Origin: Streptomyces tuirus
GTDB lineage: Bacteria; Actinomycetota; Actinomycetes; Streptomycetales; Streptomycetaceae
Assembly: GCA_018195615.1 (NCBI GenBank)
Contig: JAGTPG010000001.1
Coordinates: forward strand, 1,736,001-1,800,000
DNA length: 64,000 bases
Reading direction: 5' to 3'
The position numbers and the translations under genes are program-made. Positions 56,638 through 64,000 of the stretch are shown piece by piece. The notes below the pieces were generated by a model. That model did not search any database. It had not been told where the DNA came from and saw only the letters and a program-made list of their open reading frames with translations. Positions within the stretch are counted from its first letter, which is position 1. The number at the start of each line of letters is the position of its first letter.

Positions 56638-58026
56638 CTACTCAGCGGCGACGACCGCGACTTCGCCGATGCCGAGGGCCTCGACCGGGCCCTTGATCTG
56701 CGCCGCGTCACCGACGAGGACGGTGACCAGACGGTCCACCGGGAAGGCGCTGACGGCCGCCGCGGTGGCCTCCACCGTGCCGGTCGCGGCGAGCTGCCGG
56801 TACAGCGTGGCCTGGTAGTCGTCGGGCAGGTGCTGCTCGACCTGGTCGGCCAGCGTGGACGCGACGGCCGCCGCCGTCTCGTACTTCAGCGGCGCCACGC
56901 CGACCAGGTTCTGCACGGCGACGTCCCGCTCGGCGTCGGTCAACCCCTCGGCGGCGAGAGTGCGCAGCACCGTCCAGAGGTCCTGGAGGGCGGGGCCGGT
57001 GTTGGGGGTGTCCACCGAGCCGCTGATGGCGAGCATCGCGGCACCGGTCCCGTCCGGAGCGGACCTGAGGACCTGGGCGAACGACCGGACCCCATAGGTG
57101 TAGCCCTTCTCCTCACGCAGGACGCGGTCCAGACGCGAGGTGAGGGTGCCGCCGAGGCAGTACGTGCCGAGCACCTGCGCGGGCCACACGCGGTCGTGCC
57201 GGTCCGAGCCGATCCGGCCGATCAGCAGCTGCGTCTGGACGGCGCCCGGGCGGTCCACGATCACGACCCGGCCCGTGTCGTCGGCGGTCACCGGCGGCAC
57301 CGGCCGCGGCTCGGCCGAGGATCCGGTCCAGGAACCCAGCGTGTCACCGAGCAGCGCGTCGAGGTCGATACCGGTGAGGTCGCCGACCACCACGGCGGTG
57401 GCCGTGGCGGGCCGGACGTGCTTCTCGTAGAAGCCCCGTACGGCCGCGGAGTCGATCGCGGCGACGGTTTCCTCGGTGCCCTGCCGGGGCCGCGACATGC
57501 GCGACTGAGCCGGGAACAGCTCCTTGGAGAGCTCCTTGGCTGCGCGACGCGAGGGGTTGGCCAGCTCGTGCGGGATCTCGTCCAGGCGGTTGCGGACCAG
57601 CCGCTCGACCTCGCTGTCCGCGAACGCGGGCGCCCTGAGGGCGTCGGCGATCAGGCCGAGTCCCTTGGCGAGCCGGGAGGCCGGCACCTCCAGGCTGAGC
57701 CGGACGCCGGGGTGGTCGGCGTGCGCGTCGAGCGTGGCGCCGGCACGCTCCAGCTCGGCGGCGAACTCCTCGGCGGAGTGCTTGTCCGTGCCCTCGGAGA
57801 AGGCCCGGGCCATGATCGTGGCCACGCCGTCCAGGCCGGCCGGTTCGGCCTCCAGGGGTGCGTCCAGCAGCACCTCCACGGCGACGACCTGCTGGCCGGG
57901 GCGGTGGCAGCGCAGCACCGTCAGGCCGTTGGCGAGCGTGCCGCGCTCGGGCGCCGGGAAGGCCCACGGCCTGGCGTCGCCCGCCTGGGGCTGGGGGTGG
58001 AAGTCCATCGTGGCGAGCTCGGTCAC
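56638..58026 (-). CDS. M16-family peptidase-like protein, second (non-catalytic) subunit
   Basis: An intact 462-residue protein starting at GTG 58026 (MTELATMDFHPQPQAGDARP), overlapping the upstream stop (GTGA). It has the two-domain M16 fold: GTLANGLTVLRCHRPGQQVV begins the first half, and EEKGYTYGVRSF, the substrate-binding Arg-Tyr motif, lies in the second. The HxxEH zinc motif is absent: the corresponding region reads GVATIMARAFSEGTDKHSAE. In mitochondrial-processing-peptidase-like pairs one subunit supplies zinc chemistry and the other the RY motif. That division fits this gene and its neighbour. Confidence 0.9.
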   Translation of the reverse strand: MTELATMDFHPQPQAGDARPWAFPAPERGTLANGLTVLRCHRPGQQVVAVEVLLDAPLEAEPAGLDGVATIMARAFSEGTDKHSAEEFAAELERAGATLDAHADHPGVRLSLEVPASRLAKGLGLIADALRAPAFADSEVERLVRNRLDEIPHELANPSRRAAKELSKELFPAQSRMSRPRQGTEETVAAIDSAAVRGFYEKHVRPATATAVVVGDLTGIDLDALLGDTLGSWTGSSAEPRPVPPVTADDTGRVVIVDRPGAVQTQLLIGRIGSDRHDRVWPAQVLGTYCLGGTLTSRLDRVLREEKGYTYGVRSFAQVLRSAPDGTGAAMLAISGSVDTPNTGPALQDLWTVLRTLAAEGLTDAERDVAVQNLVGVAPLKYETAAAVASTLADQVEQHLPDDYQATLYRQLAATGTVEATAAAVSAFPVDRLVTVLVGDAAQIKGPVEALGIGEVAVVAAE

Positions 58027-59392
58027 TTGGCCGCCTCCTCGTTCTCGTCTCCGGCCGCGGCTGCGGTGTCCTCGGCGTCCTCGGTCTCGTCGGCGACGGG
58101 CTCGTAGACGAGCACCGCGCGGTTGTCGGGCCGCAGGCGGGCCTTGGCGACCTCCTGGACCTCCTCCGCCGTCACCTCCAGCACCCGCTGGACGGCGGTC
58201 AGGGCGAGCTGCGGGTCGCCGAACAGCACGGCGTACCGGCACAGTTCGTCCGCTCGGCCCGCGACCGTGCCGAGGCGGTCCAGCCACTCGCGCTCCAACT
58301 GGGCCTGGGCGCGCTCCATCTCCTCGGCGGTGGGGCCCTCCTCGGCGAACCGGGCGAGCTCCTCGTCGATGGCGGTCTCGATGACCGGCACCTCCACGTC
58401 ACCGGACGTCTTCACGTCCAGCCAGCCAGGGACGGCGCCCCGGCGAGCCGCAGCAGGCCGAATCCGGCCGCCACGGCCGTACGGTCCCGCCGTACGAGAC
58501 GGTTGTACAGGCGGGAGGACTCGCCGCCGCCGAGGACGGTGAGGGCCAGGTCGGCCGCGTCGCACGCGCGCGTGCCGTCGTGCGGCAGCCGGTAGGCGGC
58601 CATCAGGGCGCGCGCCGGGACCTCCTCCTCGACGACCTCGCGCAGCTGCTCGCCGATGATCTCGGGCAGCGAGCCGTCACGCGGCGCCTGCTTGCCGTCG
58701 TGCCCCGGGATGGAGCCGAAGTACTTGTCGATCCAGGCCAGGGTCTGCTCGGGGTCGATGTCACCGACCACGGAGAGCACGGCGTTGTTCGGCGCGTAGT
58801 AGGTGCGGAAGAAGGCGCGCGCGTCCTCCAGGGTCGCCGCGTCCAGGTCGGCCATGGAGCCGATCGGGGTGTGGTGGTAAGGGTGGCCCTCGGGGTAGGC
58901 GAGGGCGGTGAGCTTCTCGAAAGCGGTGCCGTAGGGGACGTTGTCGTAGCGCTGGCGGCGCTCGTTCTTGACGACGTCCCGCTGGTTCTCCATCGACTCG
59001 TCGTCGAGGGCGGCGAGCAGGGAGCCCATCCGGTCGGCCTCCAGCCAGAGGGCGAGTTCCAGCTGGTGGGCGGGCATCGTCTCGAAGTAGTTGGTCCGCT
59101 CGAAGCTGGTGGTGCCGTTCAGCGAGCCGCCCGCGCCCTGGACGAGCTCGAAGTGGCCGTTGCCCTTGACCTGGGCGGAACCCTGGAACATCAAGTGCTC
59201 GAAAAGGTGAGCCAGGCCGGTGCGTCCCTTGACTTCGTGGCGCGAGCCGACGTCGTACCAGAGGCACACCGCCGCGACCGGGGTCAGGTGGTCCTCGGAG
59301 AGCACCACGCGCAGGCCGTTGGCCAGGCGGTGCTCGGTCGCTGTCAGGCCCCCGGAGCCTGCCTGGGCTGTGGCCGTGTGACCCATGGGCAT
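58023..59392 (-). CDS. M16-family zinc metallopeptidase, catalytic subunit (one frame break)
   Basis: A protein of about 456 residues from ATG 59392, chosen over ATG 59386 because of the GAAGGGACGTAC spacing to the ribosome-binding site. The inverted zinc motif HLFEH (His62, Glu65, His66) is in GLAHLFEHLMFQG. The second Glu lies about 75 residues later, in MENQRDVVKNERRQR. One base is missing near 58430, after LAGAPSLAGW. The C-terminal tail is acidic (ADETEDAEDTAAAAGDENEE). No signal peptide is evident. Its stop overlaps the start of the second subunit, supporting a stoichiometric pair. Confidence 0.9.
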
Positions 59393-59734
59393 GTACGTCC
59401 CTTCGATCGCGGCGCGGTCCTTGAAACCGCGGATTCCTGCCGGTCCTGCCACTGTATGCAAGCGCGCGAAGCACTGGTGAAGTTCCCGGGCGGCGACCTG
59501 GGCCCGACAGCCCGAGATGCGCCTTGGACCGGGTCCTGGTCCCGCTTGTCAGTGCGGCGGTCCACAATGGTCGGCGTCAGATCCGGATCGCAGCAGCATG
59601 AGCGAGCCGCAAGGGCGGCCGGTGACGAGAGGAAAGAGCGCGCGGAGGCCCGGAGGGCCGAGCACGATCGGCGTCTCGTCACCGCCATGAACGCCCCGTA
59701 GGCGAGCGACCAGTAAGAGAAGGAGCCGGCAGCG

Positions 59735-62191
59735 ATGGCCCGCCGCAGCACGAAGAACCCGCCGCCCGACGACTCGTACGAGGAGAGGATCCTCGACATC
59801 GACGTCGTCGACGAGATGCAGGGCTCCTTCCTCGAGTACGCGTACTCGGTCATCTACTCCCGTGCCCTGCCCGACGCCCGCGACGGTCTCAAGCCGGTGC
59901 ACCGCCGCATCGTCTACCAGATGAACGAGATGGGCCTGCGCCCCGAGCGCGGGTACGTCAAGTGCGCCCGCGTCGTCGGCGAGGTGATGGGCAAGCTGCA
60001 CCCGCACGGCGACGCGTCGATCTACGACGCCCTGGTGCGCATGGCCCAGCCCTTCTCGATGCGCGTCCCCCTGGTCGACGGCCACGGCAACTTCGGCTCG
60101 CTGGGCAACGACGACCCGCCGGCCGCCATGCGGTACACCGAGTGCCGGATGGCCGAGGCGACGAGCCTGATGACGGAGTCCATCGACGAGGACACCGTCG
60201 ACTTCAACCCGAACTACGACGGCCAGGAGCGGGAACCGGTGGCGCTGCCCGCCGCCTTCCCGAACCTCCTGGTCAACGGCGCATCGGGCATCGCGGTCGG
60301 CATGGCCACGAACATGCCGCCGCACAACCTGCGCGAGGTCATCGCCGCCGCCCGCCACCTGATCAGGCACCCGAACGCGGACCTCGACGCCCTGATGAAG
60401 TACGTCCCGGGCCCCGACCTGCCCACCGGCGGCCGCATCGTCGGGCTGTCCGGCATCCGGGACGCGTACGAGTCAGGCCGCGGCACGTTCAAGATCCGGG
60501 CGACGGTGTCGGTGGAGCCCGTGACGGCTCGCCGCAAAGGCCTCGTCGTCACCGAGCTGCCCTTCACGGTCGGCCCGGAGAAGGTCATCGCCAAGATCAA
60601 GGACCTGGTCGGTTCGAAGAAGCTCCAGGGCATCGCCGACGTCAAGGACCTCACCGACCGCGAGCACGGCCTGCGCCTGGTCATCGAGATCAAGAACGGC
60701 TTCGTGCCGGAGGCGGTCCTGGAGCAGCTGTACAAGCTGACGTCGATGGAGGAGTCCTTCGGCATCAACAACGTGGCCCTGGTCGACGGCCAGCCGCTCA
60801 CGCTGGGCCTGAAGGAGCTCCTGGAGGTCTATCTCGACCACCGCTTCAACGTCGTACGGCGGCGGTCGGAGTTCCGCCGCGGCAAGAAGCGCGACCGGCT
60901 GCACCTGGTCGAGGGTCTGCTGACGGCCCTGCTGGACATCGACGAGGTCATCCGCCTCATCCGCTCCAGCGAGAACTCCGCGCAGGCGAAGCAGCGCCTG
61001 ATGGAGCACTTCGCGCTGAGCGAGATCCAGACCCAGTACATCCTCGACACGCCGCTGCGCCGGCTGACCAAGTACGACCGCATCGAGCTGGAGGCGGAGA
61101 AGGACCGGCTGAACGCGGAGATCGAGGAGCTGACCCGGATCCTCGAGTCGGACGCGGAGCTGCGCAAGCTGGTCTCCTCGGAACTGGCCACCGTCGCCAA
61201 GAAGTTCGGCACCGACCGGCGTACGGTCCTGCTGGAGTCGGGTGGCGCCCCGGTCGCCGCCGTGCCGCTCCAGGTGGCCGACGACCCGTGCCGGGTGCTG
61301 CTGTCCTCGACGGGTCTGCTGGCCCGTACGGTGAACGGCGAGCCGTTCCCCCAGGAATCCGGCGCCAAGCGCGTCAAGCACGACGTGATCGTCTCGGCGG
61401 TGCCGGCCACCGCCCGCGGCGAGGTGGGAGCGGTCACCTCGGCGGGCCGGCTGCTGCGGCTGAACGTGATCGACCTGCCCCAGCTCCCGGAGTCGATGCC
61501 GACGCCGAACCTCGCGGGGGGCGCCCCGCTGGCGGAGTTCGTCTCCCTGGAGGACGACGAGACGGTGGTCTGCCTGACGACGCTCGACGAGTCGTCGCCG
61601 GGCCTGGCGCTCGGCACGGAACAGGGCGTGGTCAAGCGCGTGGTGCCGGACTATCCGTCCAACAAGGAGGAGCTGGAGGTGATCACCCTCAAGGAGGGTG
61701 ACCGGATCGTCGGCGCGGTCGAGCTGCGCACGGGCGATGAGGACCTGGTCTTCATCACCGACGACGCCCAGCTGCTGCGCTACCAGGCCTCACTCGTGCG
61801 TCCCCAGGGCCGCCCGGCGGGCGGTGTGGCGGGCATCAAGCTCACCGAGGGAGCGAAGGTCATCTCCTTCACGGCGGTGGATCCGGCGGCGGACTCCGTC
61901 GTCTTCACCGTGGCGGGCTCGCGCGGCACGCTGGACGACTCCGTCCAGACGACGGCCAAGCTGACCCCGTTCGACCAGTACCCGCGCAAGGGCCGCGCCA
62001 CCGGCGGCGTCCGCTGCCAGCGGTTCCTGAAGGGCGAGGACTGCCTGTCCCTGGCCTGGGCGGGGCCCGCCCCGGCCCTCGCCGCGCAGAAGAACGGCAC
62101 GCCGGCCGACCTCCCGGAGATGGACCCGCGGCGTGACGGCTCGGGCGTGTCCCTGGCGAAGACGGTGGCCGTGGTGGCGGGGCCGGTCTAG
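59735..62191 (+). CDS. parC: DNA topoisomerase IV/gyrase-type subunit A
   Basis: An intact 818-residue type IIA topoisomerase subunit ([20 protein letters not shown]). The catalytic tyrosine is Tyr134 in [10 protein letters not shown]. The DNA-gate region has [20 protein letters not shown]: Ala94 occupies the position of GyrA Ser83, and Asp98 that of Asp87. The C-terminal domain has beta-propeller blades ([43 protein letters not shown]). No exact GyrA-box QRRGGKG motif is visible, which favours ParC over GyrA. The partner parE is outside the window. It shares a CTAG with the CobW stop on the other strand. Confidence 0.9.
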   Translation: MARRSTKNPPPDDSYEERILDIDVVDEMQGSFLEYAYSVIYSRALPDARDGLKPVHRRIVYQMNEMGLRPERGYVKCARVVGEVMGKLHPHGDASIYDALVRMAQPFSMRVPLVDGHGNFGSLGNDDPPAAMRYTECRMAEATSLMTESIDEDTVDFNPNYDGQEREPVALPAAFPNLLVNGASGIAVGMATNMPPHNLREVIAAARHLIRHPNADLDALMKYVPGPDLPTGGRIVGLSGIRDAYESGRGTFKIRATVSVEPVTARRKGLVVTELPFTVGPEKVIAKIKDLVGSKKLQGIADVKDLTDREHGLRLVIEIKNGFVPEAVLEQLYKLTSMEESFGINNVALVDGQPLTLGLKELLEVYLDHRFNVVRRRSEFRRGKKRDRLHLVEGLLTALLDIDEVIRLIRSSENSAQAKQRLMEHFALSEIQTQYILDTPLRRLTKYDRIELEAEKDRLNAEIEELTRILESDAELRKLVSSELATVAKKFGTDRRTVLLESGGAPVAAVPLQVADDPCRVLLSSTGLLARTVNGEPFPQESGAKRVKHDVIVSAVPATARGEVGAVTSAGRLLRLNVIDLPQLPESMPTPNLAGGAPLAEFVSLEDDETVVCLTTLDESSPGLALGTEQGVVKRVVPDYPSNKEELEVITLKEGDRIVGAVELRTGDEDLVFITDDAQLLRYQASLVRPQGRPAGGVAGIKLTEGAKVISFTAVDPAADSVVFTVAGSRGTLDDSVQTTAKLTPFDQYPRKGRATGGVRCQRFLKGEDCLSLAWAGPAPALAAQKNGTPADLPEMDPRRDGSGVSLAKTVAVVAGPV

Positions 62192-63257
62192 GCCCGCTCC
62201 GCCGGCTCCTCCTCCGAGCCCTGTACGTACCGCAGGACGCCCCACATGCCGTGCTCGTCGGTGTGTGGGGCCTCGCTCCGGCACGCGTCGAGTTCCTTGC
62301 CCAGGGCGGGTGCGTCGATCCCGGAGCCGATCAGCACCAGCTGGGTGAGGCGTTCGTCGTCCGCCGGCCAGCGCTCCGGGTAGAAGCGCAGAAACCGCCC
62401 GACGGCGTGGACGGCGTAGCGGTTGCGGACGTCGTACGGCCCGAAGTCGACATAGCCCTTGATCCGGTACAGCCCCTCGGGCCTGCTGTCGAGGAACTCC
62501 ATCAGCCGCCGCGGGTCGAGGGGCTGCTCCCGTGAGACGTACGACAGGCTGTCGTAGGCGGTGTGCAGATGCCCCGCGTGGTCGTCGTGGTCGTGCCCGC
62601 CGTGCTCGTGCAGGTCGTCGAAGGACAGCTGCCCGATGCGTTCCTCGCTCGGCCGGCAGTCGAAGAGGAACTCGGGGTCGATGCGGCCGTAGGTGGCCGG
62701 GACGACGGCGGCCCGATCGACGAGGGAGCGGACCAGCCCGAGGACGCGTTCGCCGTCCGCCGCCCGGTCGGCCTTGTTGACCACGACCAGGTCGGCCAGC
62801 GCGAGATGCCGGTCGATCTCGAGGTGCCGGGACCGCGTGTCGTCGAACTCGGCGGCGTCCACGACCTCGACGAGCCCGCCGTACACGATCGCCGGATGCT
62901 CGCTGGCGAGCACCATCCGCACGAGCTCCTGCGGCTCGGCCAGCCCGCTGGCCTCGATGACGATGACGTCGATGCCGAGGGAGGGTTCCGCGAGCCGCTC
63001 CAGATATGCGTCCAGCTCGCTCGCGTCGACGGCACAGCACAGGCATCCGTTGCCGAGCGAGACCGTCGAGTCCCGAGTGCTCCGGCCACGGCCATCGCGT
63101 CGATCTCGATGGCCCCGAAGTCGTTGACGATGGCGCCGATCCGGCTGCCGCCGCTGCGGTGGAGCAGGTGATTGAGGAGCGTGGTCTTTCCCGAGCCGAG
63201 GAATCCGGCCAGGACGACGACCGGGATCTGCTGCGGTTTCGGGCTCGGCTGACTCAC
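62188..63257 (-). CDS. CobW/COG0523-family metal-chaperone GTPase (one frame break)
   Basis: A protein of about 356 residues starting at GTG 63257 (MSQPSPKPQQIPVVVLAGFL). Walker A is GSGKTTLLNHLLHR, and IVNDFGAIEID follows. One base is missing near 63075, before the metal motif CLCC in VSLGNGCLCCAVDASELD. IEASGLAEP and VVNKADRA complete the GTPase. A His-rich loop (HEHGGHDHDDHAGHLH, about residues 232-247) precedes the CobW C-terminal domain (GLYRIKGYVDFGPYDVRNRY). Family members deliver Zn or Co to target proteins under metal limitation. No Zur box was identified upstream. Confidence 0.88.
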
Positions 63258-63578
63258 CGTGCGACCTCTCTCACGCCGACGCGTGCACCGGCTCGCGTTC
63301 CCGGCACACGTTGGAGGATGGGATGCCGCCCCAGGATACGAGCCATGAGAATCGCGACGCAGTGAACGATTGTTAGCAGCACTCGCGGGGCAGACGTTGG
63401 GCATGGCGCCGGTTTGTGCGACCCTCGCTTCCCTCCGTGCGCCTCCTCTCCGCCTCCCCGCCGATCAGAGCCGCTCGGCACTCTGGGAGACGCCAAGCGC
63501 CGCCCTTTGCTCGCCGGTCCCCTCCAGTCGACCCGCACCCCGACGACCGGCGGACGGCCGCCTGAACCGGGGGTTGAC
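63258..63578. other. Divergent promoter gap between CobW and DUF6082 genes
   Basis: No gene is seen in these 321 bases. The sequence around 63345-63375 (GAATCGCGACGCAGTGAACG, with ATTGTTAGCA after it) is AT-richer and is a possible promoter. A search for a Zur-type operator here would be worthwhile; I saw no convincing palindrome. Confidence 0.45.
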
Positions 63579-64000
63579 ATGGCCACACAGAACTTTGGGT
63601 TTCGAGGCCTGCGGGCCACCGCCTCGGCGGGAGTAGGCCTGGCCGCGGGCGCCGCCGTCGCCCTGGCTCTCCAGTGGCCCGCGTTCCATGCGCTGCGCGC
63701 CCGGATCGAGAACCTGGAGAGGTCCGCGCAGTCCCAACGCCGCAGCAATTTCGCGCACCAGCAGCGCCTGCACTGGGAGTTGCTGAGCAAGGCGATGGAC
63801 GACCCGGAGCTGGCCGAGGTGCTGGACGCGTACGACGGGACCGTTCCTCCCGGAAAGCAGCGACAGTTCCTCTTCGCCAACGCCCTCTACACCAATGCCC
63901 TGTGCTACTACCGCATGGGCAACATGAGCCGGGAGGAGTTCTTCGGCTTCGCCCGTGGCATGCTGCAGAACCCGGTCTTCAGGGAGTACTGGTACGCCTC
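63579..64000 (+). CDS. DUF6082-family protein, N-terminal part
   Basis: The start is ATG 63579 (MATQNFGFRGLRATASAGVG). One membrane helix (LAAGAAVALALQWPAFHALR) precedes a helical cytosolic region (RIENLERSAQSQRRSNFAHQ, ALYTNALCYYRMGNMSREEF, RGMLQNPVFREYW). The gene runs off the right edge after 140 residues. DUF6082 proteins are common in Streptomyces, often in several copies, with unknown function. Confidence 0.72.
   Translation, partial: MATQNFGFRGLRATASAGVGLAAGAAVALALQWPAFHALRARIENLERSAQSQRRSNFAHQQRLHWELLSKAMDDPELAEVLDAYDGTVPPGKQRQFLFANALYTNALCYYRMGNMSREEFFGFARGMLQNPVFREYWYA

Noticed and set aside
1..64000. Search for tRNA genes, CRISPR repeats, insertion sequences, phage att sites and a replication origin
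   Set aside because: None was found by eye. A covariance-model scan could still find a tRNA, but no TTCGA-type arm with a matching acceptor stem was noticed.

Overview
The window is high-GC actinobacterial DNA, almost certainly a Streptomyces chromosome. It carries a hydroxyectoine locus, an AfsR/SARP regulator, SepH, the CutRS two-component pair, a DasR-type operator before ptsH, a ydaO-class riboswitch before a cell-wall hydrolase, and several actinobacterial DUF families (DUF3159, DUF3710, DUF3093, DUF4193, DUF5998, DUF6082). I saw no tRNA, rRNA, CRISPR array or insertion sequence.

Layout. (1) 1-1656: end of ectB, then ectC and ectD (hydroxyectoine synthesis). (2) 1679-5985: an imine-reductase-type oxidoreductase divergent from a large AfsR/SARP regulator. 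(3) 6000-13650: a decaying catabolic island. Intact or nearly intact genes (tartrate/D-malate dehydrogenase, SolA-like oxidase, two AstE/AspA-type deacylases, an Asp/Glu-racemase-like protein) alternate with fragments of aldo/keto reductases, an aminotransferase, an aldehyde dehydrogenase, a four-carbon-acid kinase fused to an aldolase tail, a hydroxypyruvate isomerase and a second tartrate dehydrogenase. (4) 13726-21615: LysR regulator, secreted SMP-30-like protein, three aldo/keto reductases plus a fragment, MFS exporter, XRE regulator. (5) 22042-64000: a dense housekeeping-type segment with TRAM RNA methyltransferase, KimA-type K+ transporter, PfkB kinase, two TrkA/RCK proteins, KdpDE, dUTPase, CutRS, inositol phosphatase, ferrochelatase, sugar-lactone oxidase, SepH, sulfurtransferase, thymidine kinase, acyl-CoA ligase/GNAT enzyme, HPr, GntR regulator, M23 hydrolase, two M16 peptidases, topoisomerase subunit A, CobW GTPase and the start of a DUF6082 gene.

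How the genes connect. The clearest theme is osmotic and potassium homeostasis: hydroxyectoine genes, a KimA homologue, two TrkA/RCK proteins, a KdpDE sensor pair with no kdpFABC in view, and a c-di-AMP riboswitch before a peptidoglycan hydrolase. c-di-AMP is known in other bacteria to control KimA- and RCK-type proteins and ydaO riboswitches, so one signal could reach several of these genes; that link is inference.

Sequence quality. By hand I counted about 34 places in 25 genes where the reading frame is lost. Each loss is restored by adding exactly one base, the sites I inspected closely lie in G/C runs, and the restored length is a whole number of codons every time. No removal of a base was needed anywhere. 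This points to systematic base loss in sequencing or assembly and not to true pseudogenes, so these genes are annotated as CDS with the break noted. Real gene decay is called only where large parts of a gene are missing.
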